From the NCBI RefSeq assembly GCF_963924675.1, contig NC_089230.1, positions 72,469,223-72,533,222 on the forward strand: 64,000 nt of DNA. The letters run 5' to 3'. Origin of the DNA: Phocoena phocoena. Lineage: Eukaryota > Chordata > Mammalia > Artiodactyla > Phocoenidae. Under the pieces are notes generated by a model. It was not told the DNA's origin, did no database searches, and was given only the letters and a program-made list of their open reading frames with translations. Shown here one piece after another: positions 1 through 12,130 of this stretch. The position numbers and the translations under genes were made by a program. Numbering within the stretch: position 1 is the stretch's first letter; every line of letters starts with the position of its first letter.

Positions 1-3000
1 TTCAGACAGCTGGAATTAAAGACACTGTAGGTGTTAATGAGATTCTGATTAAGAACTCAAGGTGAAATTTCCTATTATGGTAAATATTTAAAATGTTCTA
101 AGTCCGGAATTAGTCATTACTCTTCTCAAAAAATAAAGTGGTACTTTTCTTTGTTAATCTAGAGAATCTTAGGTTTTGAATCTAGTGTTTTCTTTGCCAT
201 ATAAGTAAAATAAAACGGCAACTCTGCCGAAGCAAATTCAAGCACAACATGGACAAGGTCCACAATGTATGTCCATAATGTCCAAAGTCCATAATAATGT
301 CTCAACAAACCTAAAACACAGGGTCTTTCAGTTTAACCTTTGGGAGAAAGGTTAAAAAGTTTCAGCGATGAGTGTTTACCAGCTGTTTTATGTATTTAAT
401 TCCCTGATGAACGATGTTTCAGGGTGGAGTAATACTGGCTTCAGGACAGGGCAGGAAATATGTAAGAATCTTCAATATTTCCTTCAAATCCCTCTCCACA
501 CGGATATGTTTCATCAGTTAAGATTAATTTAATTAACAAGATCATTTTTCAAGATGGAAAATACCACTATTGAAAGTGAAGCAATCATTTGAATGCTATA
601 ATCAAGCACTCAATTAAAATTAGAACCACACCTTGCTAATTAAGTTGGAGGAATCTTACACTAGGAGTCTGACGGGCTCAGACTCTTACTCTCTATCCTT
701 TTGGTGCAGGACAGTATATCCAGATTTTATTATTGTTGGAATCTGCAGAGATACTCTACTTCAAAAGCCAAGAAACCTGGTTTTTCAAACCAAAAGCATG
801 CAGAAATCTAAAATAACTCACAGAGTTTTTAACACAAACAGAGAAAAAGAAAGATTTTTTATTTATAAGTACCCCTTATTATCTAAAGAAGAAGGATTCC
901 ACCATGGGGAGGAGGTGAAAGGGTCTGAGCTCTGTAATATAAACCAGCTTCCTGACCAAGCCTTCATTAAAATGTCCATTTCTCACCAATGCTTGAGGGA
1001 GGGGCTTTTTATTGGAGAATGAGGAGACCCTCTGAGTTCTGCTCCCAGACAGTCACGGAGTGAGGACAAAAGCTGTCCCCAGGATCCAGCCACATCTGTC
1101 TCACACAATTATTTTAGTCTTTTGGTTTGATTCAAAACCCCAAAGTGAGCAACTAATTTCATCACTGACAGAGCTGAAAGAAAAAGATAAAGTAACTCCA
1201 ACCAGCATAGGGGTTATACATCCTGCAGGAGTTTGCTCCCGGGAACTGATCAAAAAGAGTGATGTTACCTGGAGTCAATAACGGAAAAACTCTTTAGAAA
1301 TCATTGAAATCGAGTTTAATGGGCCACGCGGTCACAGTCTCAACTGGAACAGTTCTACCGACAGAGCTGTAAATATTTCCCTTCGAAATCACAACAGTCC
1401 AATAGAGCATGGCTCTGTAGTAAAATCCTCCCTCCTGGCTGATGAAATCCGTTGCCGTGGTAACAGGTGAAAGCAGCAAGTGGCAGAAAACCATTTTCCA
1501 TCCCCAGCACGATGCCTTCCCCTTTCACAAAATAGCACCAGCACTCAGGCAAAGTAACAAAAAAGAAAAGCCCTAACTGTGAACACTCCAGAATGCACAG
1601 ATACTGTCTCTTCCTTGCTCCACTCCACCCATCTCCCCACCCCACCACATCACCTGATCCCTACCAAAAAAAATTTTTTTGACTCATCCTTCCCCTTATC
1701 ACAACTCTCCCTTCTCTTTGGACGGATTTGATAGTGATAGTGTCATTTTGTAGTTTTTCACAAACGTTCACAGGCAGCCAGGAGCCAGGACAGACCCAGT
1801 AACACCCCCAGTTCCCAATTCATCCACCCTCCAAGTCCAAACAAGCCCTGCTAAATCCTTACCTGTGAAAGTGAATGCATCCCCTCCCCCTCCAAACTGA
1901 TCTACTTTCCCAAGTTCCTCATTTCGTATCAAGGTGTGGCCACTTTTCCCTGGTCTCAGATTCATAATTCTGGTGTCACGTTTTACTTCCGATCTTCAGG
2001 CCACACCAGCTGCTAAGTTTTTCAAATACTTCTTTGTGGTGTCGCTGGACTTCATCCCTTCTTCCGCCCTCCGCAAAAACTTTCCAAATGCGAAACTTTG
2101 TGACTTACACTTCGTGTGCTAACCTCTCTCCTGGCATCACATTCTTTCTCTCTGACCTGTTTCCTAACCCTTGTATTATAATGTCGAAGTCCAAAAAGAT
2201 TTTTCTTTTCTCAGCCTTGAAAAATCAGAGAAATGCTTGTAAAGCAAGACCTTCCCCGTGTTGGGGAAATGATCTGAATCAGAATCAGCTGCTTTTGGGT
2301 AGATGCTCAGGCTAGAGGGCCTGAAAGTGGGTAGAACTATTGTGGGTGAGGTGAGGGGCAGGATTTGTCTGTTAGCAGAAGAGGAAGGACGTGGGAACCA
2401 GCGAGATGGCAGAGGCTTTGTACCCCAGGGTCCCCGAAAACTTTAGGGACGTGATCAAAGTCACAAAATGCCTGATCTTACTTAGATTTTGGTTTTGTTT
2501 ATTTTGTGGGGTTTGTATCTGTGTGGGGCAATTGGTGAAAGTGCCGTGCTTGTCATCCAGGTTGACACGGCAGGACTTAGGCAGCCAGTTTGTCTTCCTG
2601 AGACAGACAGGGAGCTGAGGGGAAAACTATGAATATATGAGGAGTAAGAAATTCTCAAAACCATAGAAGGGCTCTAGACTCTCATTTGTCATGTTTGACT
2701 ATCTGAAGGAGGCCCTGGGTGATGCCCAGCATACATTTTAGTAAATTTATGTAATTTTATAACCTGCCTTTAACACTTTCTGGCCCAAGGGAGGGCATAA
2801 AAACAAACAAATAAAAATTTTTAAATGTGAATAGGACACTTTATACATTGTGACTATAACTTTGTAAAAACTATTTATATGAAAAAAATTAAATATACCA
2901 AAGATCAACTGTTTGGTAGTGGAACTATGTATAAATTTTCTTTTTCAAATGTTCTGTAATATGGTTATATTACTTTTGCTTTACATTTTAAGTAATTATG

Positions 3001-3108
3001 AAGGCTATATAATAACGTGAGGAACTGTTCATGATAGAGTGTATTTTTTAAATAGAATAAAAGTAGTTCTGTGGTATGTCTGCAATAATGTAAAATAAAA
3101 ATACAATA
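1..3108. other. intergenic, no gene seen
   Basis: AT-rich sequence with short unrelated open frames in all frames, none with recognisable protein similarity. No splice-compatible exon chain, RNA gene or CpG island was identified. By synteny this lies between CYB5R4 and MRAP2. Confidence 0.5.
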
Positions 3109-3870
3109 AAGGTATCCTCCACTCTGAAAGCTCACTTTACACCACTTCACGTTTATGAAAGGCTTACATTAGCACCTGTTTTTGCTAATGGAAAGAAACC
3201 CTAAAAGGATTTTCATTTTTGTGAAGGAAGGTGAAAAGCAACAGTAGTGTTCAACGTTTGTTTTGCAGTGGGCTGTTAGAGGCAGCATGTGCCCTGAGCA
3301 GAGAGAGTGGCACCACCAAGCTCCTTCCCTGGAACTACACTCAGCATCTCACCATCAAGTTGCCTTAGCTTTAACTGTGTCTGTGAGCATCTGGCTTTAA
3401 TCTCGATTTGTTTTGTGCATCCCTTAGCTAGATGTGTCCTAGGGTAATTGCCTCTTCACTTTACGCCATTTTGATTTACAAAAGGTTTTGTAGGAATGCT
3501 CTATTTTGTTTCTTTTTTAAAATTAATTAATTAATTAATTTTTCGCTGCTTTGGGTCTTTGTTGCCGCGTGCGGGCTTTCTCTAGTTAGGGCAAGTAGGG
3601 GCTACTCTTCGTTGTGGTGCATGGGCTTCTCATTCCAGTGGCTTCTCTTGTTGCAGAGCACAGGCTTTAGGTGCGCGGGCTTCAGTAGTTGTGGCTCGCA
3701 GGCTCTAGAGCGTAGGCTCAGTAGTTGTGGTACATGGGCTTAGTTGCTCCACAGCATGTGGTATCTTCCCGGACCAGGGCTCGAACCCGTGTCCCCTGCA
3801 TTGGCAGGCAGATTCTTAACCTCTGAGCCACCAGGGAATCCCCTCTATTTTGGCTATGGAGGAAACCCGT
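3109..3870 (+). mobile_element. mariner/pogo-type MITE interrupted by a SINE
   Basis: This is a second, more diverged copy of the element at 59846-60258. Shared blocks include ACATTAG.ACCTGTTTTT, TTTGTTTTGCAGTG.GCTGTTA, CCAAGCTCCTTCCC and CTAGATGTGTCCTAGGGTAA. The copy is cut by a minus-strand SINE at 3509-3842; the sequence CTCTATTTTG is present on both sides, so the right end (GGAAACCCGTGTA, to about 3870) joins cleanly once the SINE is removed. Confidence 0.75.
3509..3842 (-). mobile_element. tRNA-derived CHR-type SINE, long form
   Basis: Reverse complement begins GGGATTCCCTGGTGGCTCAG and includes the tRNA B-box-like GGTTCGAGCC, the CCACAACTACTGAG-type middle and a poly-A/TAAT tail. It is flanked by a perfect 10-bp target-site duplication CTCTATTTTG at 3499-3508 and 3843-3852. 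Confidence 0.9.
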
Positions 3871-3872
3871 GT

Positions 3873-4250
3873 ATGTAGACAAGGGGTGGAAAGATGTTAA
3901 AAATGGTCTCAGTTTGATTTTTATGGGAAGTAGACTCTGAGACAGAGTTGGTTTCGATATGTTTATCAGGGAGCCCTTAGGATCAAGATCTGTGGGAAGG
4001 AGGAGACGGAAGCAGGGAGGGCAGGGAGAAGTGTAGCTGAACTGGTTCCTGGAAGTTGTCCCTGCTGGGCCAGAATCCCTGTCCTGCATGGTCCCCCCGC
4101 ACTCAGTCACTGGATGTGGGCCACTCCAAGGAGTGGCGGCCTCGGGAGAGGCACTTCTCTGTTGCATGGACCTCCATCTGAAGGCTGTCTGCTGACAACA
4201 CTTCTAGCAGCTGAGCCAACAATTTCTTCCTTGAAGGGGGCTCTGAGCCA
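3873..4250. other. unassigned sequence, GC-richer patch
   Basis: Contains a 149-residue minus-strand open frame (4167-3718) that runs into the SINE; its peptide is low-complexity and partly SINE-derived, so it is not taken as a gene. Possibly an old LTR fragment. Confidence 0.3.
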
Positions 4251-4706
4251 CACATACACACATATATATGAATTCATATGTACAGCGAAGTGATTCAGTT
4301 ATACATATATATTCATATATACATGTCCATAACTAGGACAAAAATGAAAACATTTTGTGCAGAATGGCAGGATAAAATGTCATTCGAACACATTTTTTGT
4401 GTGTAAAAATCCCTTTTAATTTTGCTACATCAAATTTTTATTTCTATAGAATGGGGCTTTTAATAGTATCCATCTCATAGCGTTGCTGTGAGAATTAAGC
4501 AAGATAAGAAGTGTAAAGCACAAGGCCTGGCACAAAGTGCCCAATATTATTATTGTTCTTTGTTTGTAACTTTTGCTAAATTATACCCTGCTGAGAGGCT
4601 AATCTTCTCCTTTGCCTTCCTTGTGTCACTAGTCAGGGCCTAACTACCCTTTTTTTGCACCTGCCCCTTCTCTTTCTGCTTTCTGCTATTGAAAATGACG
4701 TGAGGA

Positions 4707-5105
4707 GTTTGGGATTAACATACACACACTATATAAAATAGATAATCAACAAGGACCTACTGTATAGCACAGGGAACTCTACTCAATATCTTGTTATAAC
4801 CTATAAGGGAAAAGAATCTGAAAAAGAATATATATACGTATACATATATGAACATATATATGTATGTATAACTGAATCACTTTGCTGTACATATGTATTC
4901 ATATATAGGAATATATATGTATTATATGTACTTATATATTGTATATAAATATATTGCATGTATTCATATATATGTATACATATGAATATATATGTATGAG
5001 TAACTGAATCACTTTGCTGTACACCCGAAACTAACACATTGTAAATCAACTATACTTCAGTAAAAAAAAAATAAAAATGAAAAATAATTTTTAAAAATTA
5101 AAAAA
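4707..5105 (+). mobile_element. L1 3' end
   Basis: Starts GGAGTTTGGGATTAACA, includes CAACAAGGACCTACTGTA, AACTGAATCACTTTGCTGTA and GTAAATCAACTATACTTCA, then a poly-A tail. The L1 internal TA-rich patch has expanded into an ATATATGTAT array at about 4830-5000. A related minus-strand scrap of the same 3' end lies at about 4250-4340. Confidence 0.85.
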
Positions 5106-5108
5106 GGA

Positions 5109-5315
5109 GGGCTTCCCTGGTGGCACAGTGGATGAGAGTCCGCCTGCCGATGCAGGGAACACGGGTTCGTGTCCCGGTCCGGGAAGATCCCACATGCCGC
5201 GGAGCGGCCGGGCCCGTGAGCCATGGCCGCTGAGCCTGCGTGTCCGGAGCCTGTGCTCCGCAACGGGAGAGGCCACAACAGTGGGAGGCCCGTGTACCGC
5301 AAAAAAAAAAAAAAA
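5109..5315 (+). mobile_element. CHR-type SINE
   Basis: GGGCTTCCCTGGTGGCACAG start, promoter B-box-like GGTTCGTGTCC, CCATGGCCGCTGAGCCTGCG core and CCGC(A)n end. It sits in the poly-A tail of the preceding L1. Antisense open frames of 81-126 residues here are repeat shadows. Confidence 0.92.
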
Positions 5316-6724
5316 TTAAAAAAAGAAAATGACGTAAGAATGTGACACTGGAGTCACGCCAGCCTTCATACGAGCGCTGGATAACAGGCAAAAGGAAAAC
5401 AGGCCCACACTCTAAGGACAGTGAAGCAGAGGAATAAATAGTCTGGGTCCTTAATGGCGTTGTTGAGATGCCAAGCAACCCTGAGTTGGCTTACTCAGTA
5501 AACCATGAATATCCTCATGATATTTAAGCTACTCATGGCTGGGCTTTATTACTTGCAGCTAAAAACATTTCCAACAAATATTTAGGTCAGCAGGGATAGA
5601 TGCAAGACTGGGAGGAAAGAAACACATGAGGTTTACAAACTGGCTTGAGTTCTGTGAATATGGGAAATTCATACGTAGAACTTCATGATGAGATCCCTTC
5701 TGACTGGGTCTGCTTCACATTGATCCATGGTTTAATTTTCTGAATAACTCCCTGCTCATGACACAAAACAAATTAAGTCCTCCTTTGCCTCTAGGCTGTA
5801 TGGAGCAGGTATGTGGGGAAAGAAAGGATACTGATGAGATTTTCTGTTATTGGTGGATACCAGTGTGGCCATTAAAAAACAAACCAGAGACCTGCTTCAG
5901 TCAGTACACTGAGATTCCTAGAACTTTAGTAAGAAGACCTGCATTCTGACAATTTCCAACATCACCTATAATTTTAAGCTATTCATCCTCTTTATTATTC
6001 AGCGGGCACGATCCCTGTGGAGTTGTAGAAAGACACTTTCATCTCCATCCTTAGGAGAGCTGTGTGAGCGTGGCTCAGCTAGTGACTGGCTGTGGACGTA
6101 GGGGGAAGAAACTCAGGAGCTAGGAGTTTAACACACTTGCCAGGATTCTCCCAGCAAACAAGGAATGGAGAGAGGAATAGACTTTACTGCTTCCCCAGTT
6201 TTTATTCTTCATGCTAACTCTCTAAATGATGCTGCTTATCAGAGGCAAATTTCAAGCTTTTGTATTGTCATAGATAAAAGAGACAGCTACAGAAATAAAA
6301 ACGCCCTGAATGATTACTTTAAATGAATTTCAAGAACTGTAGAGTTTGGAATTGAAACATTATGAAAAATAAGACTGACTTCTTGGGTTGGCTTTTAAGA
6401 ATAGAGTGAATCCATTTCCAAAGGAGGTGGATGAAATGACCCAAACCCCAGGTCCACTGGTCCCACACACTCATACACACTTAGAAATGTCAGTTATAAT
6501 CAACCTTTGAATGAGAACCCCTACCAGCTAATTTTGTACTGAATTTCACCGTGTAGTGGATAACATCAGTAACATTTTCCTTTTATAGAGCCTAGAACAC
6601 AAGCTCCTACTCTATCCATTGTTCCTTTTTACCTCACCATCCCCCATAACACATACAAACTTAGTCCTGTTTATTAGGATTTTCAGAACACATTTCTACT
6701 TAACCAGATCCTTAAATGGAGTTG
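5316..6724. other. intergenic, nothing recognised
   Basis: No coding exon, RNA gene or repeat that I can name. Confidence 0.4.
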
Positions 6725-6955
6725 AGGAGGCAATGCAGTGTAGTGGTTACTGCCACAGCTCTGATGTCAGGGAGACATGAGTCCTAGTCCGAGCTTTGCC
6801 ATTTACTATCTGTGTGGCCCTACCTTGCCTTGTTTTCACACCTGTAAAATAAGCATGATACCTACTTCATGGAGAAATTTCAGTGATTACGTGTGACAAT
6901 GGCAATAAAATTTTAAGCATATTAGCTGGAACACAGTAAGTCTCCCAAAATAATT
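6725..6955 (+). repeat. MIR SINE
   Basis: Core features of MIR are seen: GTAGTGGTTA, GACATGAGTCCTAGTCC, TGCCATTTACTATCTGTGTG, ACCTGTAAAATAAGCATGAT and CAACACAGTAAG-like 3' end. Confidence 0.8.
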
Positions 6956-7117
6956 GTCTTTATTTTTTTATCCTTTGGTTCTCCATAGAAAATTGTCTTT
7001 TCGTAACATCAAGAAGACAGATTTTAAAGGTGTTTCTTTTTTCCTTCTATTTCAGCTCTCATAACTGGCTGCTCTACTGCTGGACTACCCTCCAAAGGAA
7101 TGCTCCATCTCCCTGAG

Positions 7118-7147
7118 CTTGGTGGTAAACAATTGTTTACCACCAAG
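7118..7147. promoter_or_regulatory. 30-bp perfect palindrome with two forkhead-like cores
   Basis: The sequence is CTTGGTGGTAAACAA followed immediately by its exact reverse complement, centred on AATT at 7131-7134. Each arm holds GTAAACA, the forkhead (FOX) core, and the centre is CAATTG. No spacer or mismatch. Regulatory function is inference; the symmetry is seen directly. Confidence 0.5.
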
Positions 7148-7977
7148 ATGCTCCCCCATGTTAGCGACACACTTGGTTATGCGTATGCCCTAAATTCTGT
7201 TTTGTCTTGGCTCTTAATTTTCTGTGGGCGACTGCACACTTGTCCCAATGAAATGATTTCTCTCTACATGGTTGGGGTCCATGGGATTAGCAGAGCAGCT
7301 CCCTGCTCTCCTCTGCTGGGCTGTGCTTCTCTTCCAGCCCTCCACACACCCCAGCCCAGACATCCTGGCACGTCTTTCCAGACCATTCTTTCAGCTGCTT
7401 ACATGAGTATGTGTTTATCTTGCAATCAAGTCCGTACATATAATGTCCATGTATCCTGACTCTACTATAAGGATCTGTCTGCTGCTTCTCTCAGCACATT
7501 GGGTGAATCCAGAACCCCGAGGAGGGGCACACTGGAGCAGCTGGTAAGTACAGCACTACAGAGCCTCACTCTGACCTGAGTGCTTCTAGGAGCAGGCCAG
7601 CTTTCAGCTCCTTTGTTCATACTCCCGTTGGGCCCTCTGCTTATCAGCAATGCCTCAGCATCACAAACAAGTTAAGCAAGTACATCCTGCCCTTCAGGGT
7701 GCCTGAGAGCAGATAAAAAGGCCTGTATAAGTACAACCGTGCAAACCCTGAACAGACACATCAAATGCATAATAGACTGTTACTTTTTAACCCCAAGCCA
7801 AAGAACTTGGCACAGAAGGGACCAATTTTAATCTGTGAGAAAGAACAATAGTCGGCAAAGTGATTCCCTCTAATTCCTATATTCCGTGAACGGGTAGCAG
7901 AAGTAAAGCTATAGGACATTCCCCCAGATAAGACTCTTCTTAGAGTTCTTTTGGTCTAAATGTGGATATGACAACAT

Positions 7978-8350
7978 TGGGCAGTGTTTCCCCCAGTGTG
8001 GGCTGAGAGACCTTTTCCCCATAAATCACCAGGGTGGATTATTTAAAAACATAATTTTGTAGACTCCATCTCAGAGGCAAATCAGAAGCTCTGGAGGGTG
8101 GGGATGCTGGCAGTGTGTATTTTAACCAGATCCCCAAATTTGTGACCCACGCAGGTAGAGAATATGGGGTTTTACTAACATATCAATGTTTCCCAAATGT
8201 GCCTGGAGCCATGAGGATCTTTTTAAACAGACTCCCAGGCCCCTTCCCTGGAGATGCAGGTTCAGTAGGTCTGGGGCAGGGCCCTGGAATCTGTATGCTT
8301 AATAAATATTCCAAGTGATTCCTCTGGTGGGGCAAGTTTGGGGAACTCTG
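7978..8350 (+). mobile_element. two adjacent MER5-like hAT MITE copies
   Basis: The second half (about 8188-8350) has MER5A landmarks: GTTTCCCAAATGTGCCTGGAG, CTCCCAGGCCCC, AGGTTCAGTAGGTCTGGGGCAGGGCC and ATTCCAAGTGATTC. The first half (7978-8160) resembles another diverged copy, with CAGTGTTTCCCCCAGTGTGG and GGCAAATCAGAAGCTCTGGAGGG. Confidence 0.7.
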
Positions 8351-8389
8351 ATAGGAGGCGATTGCAAAGCACATCCCAGTTAAACTATA

Positions 8390-8610
8390 ATAGTAAAGCT
8401 GCCAGTTATTGCATCCTTACCACTAAACACTCTGCTGAATGTTTTCCAATGATAGCTCATCTCAAGAAGATCTTAGGAGGTAAGTGGTATTCTGACTGCT
8501 ATTTTATGCAGGAGGAAAATGAGACTTAGCAAAGTAATTTGAGGTCATAGAGCTCGTAAGTACTGAACTCAAGTCCTAGGAGTTAAAGGTCCCTGCTCTT
8601 TCCCAGGGGA
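8390..8610 (-). repeat. MIR-like fragment
   Basis: GCTCATCTCAAGAAGATCTTAGGAGGTAAG, GCAGGAGGAAAATGAGACTTAGCAAAG and GGTCATAGAGCTCGTAAGTACTGAACTCAAGTCC-like wording is typical of a reverse-complement MIR; sequence degraded. Confidence 0.55.
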
Positions 8611-9493
8611 CCAGCCTGTCTCTCTTTACACACCAGGCAAGCACCAGAATGGAGCGTCTTCCCTCCTGTACTACGCTGGAGAGATTCTCTTCTATGTGGT
8701 TTTGCGATGTTTGGAATCAGGACTTAGTATTCAAGGTAATAAAATACATTCCTCTTCATTTTTTAAAATGTTTTTCTGACCAAAACCTTTTTAGGATTTC
8801 ATTTTTAAAATTCTTGGTCTGATGCTCACATTTTATACAAAATTCACTTCTTCATCAGAACACCTGAAGTTTCATACCATCAGGTTCTCCCCCAGTGACC
8901 TTGTGGAATTCACCCCTATGTCATAGCGCAGAACTCGGAATTATATATTACTGCCAAGAGGCTAGAATGAACATCACAGAATCTCCCTCTGAGCAGCTTC
9001 AACAAAGATGCTTTGGTCTTAGGTGTTCTTGATCTTTTTTTTTTTCTAACTATATCTAATGTTCACATGAAAATTCCAGGTCAGGCTGAACTCCTGAGCT
9101 TGTAAACTAATTTTGAAATTTGCTGGAGAAAGTTTGTAAAAAAAACAATCTTCAGAAAGCAACTTTCTGTGCGTACATATTGCCTGGGGCTACAGTACAC
9201 CAAAGAAAGGATTGTGTCAGGGTTAGAAAAGGACATGGGGAGGTCTGGGTGAGGTGGGAGTGGGGAGGAGATGAAGTTGGTCTTATCCTAAATTAATGGA
9301 CATTATATGTCATTTCTCATTCAAATTCAAAGGTGGAAAAAAGAACTACATGGTGGGCAAGCCAAGCCTGATTTTCAGTGTGGCCACCATCCTAAAGAGT
9401 TATTTGGTTCTGGGCAGTCTCTGAGCTCCAGAGCAATGGATCATGAGTAGTTCAAATGGACAGGGAAAACAAATCAGGAACTGTTGTTAAAAT
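8611..9493. other. intergenic, nothing recognised
   Basis: No gene or named repeat recognised. Confidence 0.4.
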
Positions 9494-9507
9494 GTAATTG
9501 CAATTTT

Positions 9508-11135
9508 GATATACCATGTTGTTGGATTGGAAAAAAACAGTATTATTAAAATGACCATACTACCCAAGGCAATCCACAGATTCAATGCAATTCCTATTCA
9601 AAGCACCAACGGAATTTTTCACAGAACTAGAACAAATTTTTTTTTAATTTGTGTGGAAACACAAAAGACATCGAATAGCCAAAACAATCTTGAGAAAGAA
9701 CAGAGCTGGAAGAATCATGCTCCCTGACTTCAAACTATACTACAATGTTCAAACTATACTACAAAGTTACAGTAATCAAAACAATATGGTACTGTCACCA
9801 AAACAGACACATAGAACAATGGAACAGCATAGAGAGCCCAGAAATAAACCCACACACTTATGGTCAATTAATCTACAACAAAGGAAGCAAGAATATACAG
9901 TGGAGAAATGACAGTCTCTTCAATAAGTGGTGCTGGGAAAACTGGACAGCTACATGTAAAAGATGAAATTAGTACATTCTCTATTGCCCTATACAAAAAA
10001 ACTCAAAATGGATTAAAGACCTAAATATAAGACCAGATACTATAAAACTCCTAGAGAAGAACATAGGCATAACACTCATTGACATAAATCACAGCAATAT
10101 TTTTTTTTTGGATTCATCTCCTAGAGTAATGGAAAAAATAAACAACAAATGGAACCTAATTAAACTTAAAAGCTTTTGCACAACAAAGGCAACCATAAAC
10201 AAAACAAAAAACAACCTATGGCATGGGAGAAACTATTTGCAAACGATGTGACCAACAAGGGATTAGTTTCCAAAATATACTAGCAGCTCATACAGCTCAA
10301 CACCAAAAAACCAAACAACCCAATAAAAAAATGGGCAGAAGACCTAAACAGACACTTCTCCAAAGAAGACAGATGGCCAACAGGCACATGAAAAGATGCT
10401 CAACATCGCTAATTATTAGAGAAATGCAAATCAAGACTACAGTGAGGTATCACCTCACCCCAATCAGAATGGCCATCATCAAAAATTCTACAAATAATAA
10501 ATGCTGGAGAGGGTGTGGAGAAAAGGGAACCTTCCTGCACTGTTGGTGGGAATGTAAATTGGTGCAGCCACATGAAGAACAGTATGAAGCTTCCTTAAAA
10601 AACTAAAAATAGAGCTACCATATGATCCACTAACGCCACTCCTGGGCATATATTTGGAAAAGACAAAAGCTCTAATTTTAAAAGATACATGCACCCCAAC
10701 GTTCATAGCAGCACTATTTACAATAGCCAAGACATGGAAGCAACATATATATATATAATGGAATATTACTCAACCATAAAAAAGAATGAAATAATGCCAT
10801 TTTTCATTAGATTAGAGATTATTAGACTAGAGATTATCACACTAAGTGAAGTAAGTCAGAGAAAGACAAATATCATATGATATCACTTATATGTGGAATC
10901 TTAAAAAATGATACAAATTAACTTATTTACAAAACAGAAATAGACTCACAGACATAGATAACAAATTTAAGGTTACCAAAGGGGAAATGGGAAGGGGAGG
11001 GATAAATTAGGAGTTTGGGATTAACAAATCAACACTACTATATATAAAACAGATAAACAACAAGGACCTACTTTATGGCACAGGGAGCTATACTCAACAT
11101 TTGTAATAACCTATAAAGGAAAAGAATCTGAAAAA

Positions 11136-11171
<36 letters not shown>

Positions 11172-11291
11172 CTGAATCACTTTGCTGTATACCTGAAACT
11201 AACACAACATTGTAAATCAACTATATTTCAACAAAAAGTTGTTTATTTTGAAAACAATTTTTTTAAAATATTTGAAATATTGGGGGAAAAA
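9508..11291 (+). mobile_element. 5'-truncated L1, ORF2 C-terminus and 3' UTR
   Basis: About 1.8 kb in plus orientation. Broken ORF2 is visible in several frames, for example [11 protein letters not shown] and [36 protein letters not shown] and MEYYSTIKKNEIMPF. The 3' UTR has a (TA)n run near 11140-11170 and ends AACTGAATCACTTTGCTGTA then GTAAATCAACTATATTTCA. A probable target-site duplication, GTAATTGCA(A/T)TTTT, lies at 9494-9507 and 11292-11305 with one mismatch. Internal short tandem copies (TTCAAACTATACTACAA twice near 9728-9765; ATTAGA.TAGAGATTAT near 10807-10838) are private slippage events. Inactive. Confidence 0.88.
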
Positions 11292-11409
11292 GTAATTGCA
11301 TTTTTGTAATCAGATGAAACAGTGGCCTGTTTAGTTATTGGGAATGCTTAAGGCACCACTCAGACCTGACTGCTTCAGCATCCTCTTTCTGTCTTTGTTT
11401 TTCCCTTTA

Positions 11410-12130
11410 AAGAAAAGTTTAACAGTTTTATTGAAGTATAATTGGCATAGATACACTGCACATATTTAGAGTGTACAATTTGATAAGTTTTGGCATTTGT
11501 ATACACTGTGAGCCATCACTACAATCAACATAATGAACTATGCATAAGTTTCCTTTTGGGTTGTTTCTAGTTTGGAGCCACTATGAATAAAGCTGCTATG
11601 AACAATTGTTTACAAATCTTTGTGAGACATATGCTTTTATTTCTCTTAGGTAAATACCTAGGGGAGGAATGGTAGGGTCATTTAATTGATGCAGTCTTTT
11701 ATGTTTAAGAAACTGCCAAACAGTTTTCCAAAGTGGTGGTACCATCTTGCACTCCCACCAACAGTGTTTGAAGCTCTGGTTCGTCCACAGCCTCACCAAC
11801 ACCTGGTATGGTAGGTCTTTCTAATTTTAGCCATTCCGATAAATGTGTAGCTGTATCTCACTGTGATTTTAATTCACATTTCTCTAATGACTTACAATGT
11901 TGAGCATCTTTTCGTGTGCTTATTTGTCATCCATATATCCTCTCTGGTAATATGTTTGTTGAAATCATTTGCCCTTTTTTTAATAGCATGTTTTTTTTAA
12001 CTTTTAAGTTTTAAGAGTTTTTTTTTTTTAACATTCTGGATATAAGTTCTTCATCAATTGTATGATTTGCAAATAGCTTCTCCTAGCCTATGGCTTTTCT
12101 TTTCATCCTCATAGTCCTTTAAGATGCCTG
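11410..12130 (-). mobile_element. older L1M-type 3' region
   Basis: Reverse-complement L1 landmarks: GTTTTATTGAAGTATAATTG, AATAAAGCTGCTATGAACA, CTGCCAAACAGTTTTCCAAAG, CACTCCCACCAACAGTG and TTCACATTTCTCTAATGA. More diverged than the L1s at 9.5 and 13.2 kb. Confidence 0.8.

Noticed and set aside
5057..5478. Overlapping open frames of 61-126 residues, with similar proteins at 25.8, 30.4, 39.2, 57.1 and 63.0 kb
   Set aside because: They coincide exactly with SINE copies and translate the SINE itself, so the shared peptide is a repeat shadow and not a gene family.
10223..10606. 127-residue plus-strand open frame
   Set aside because: It is a piece of L1 ORF2 in a mixed frame ([17 protein letters not shown]) within a dead, truncated element.
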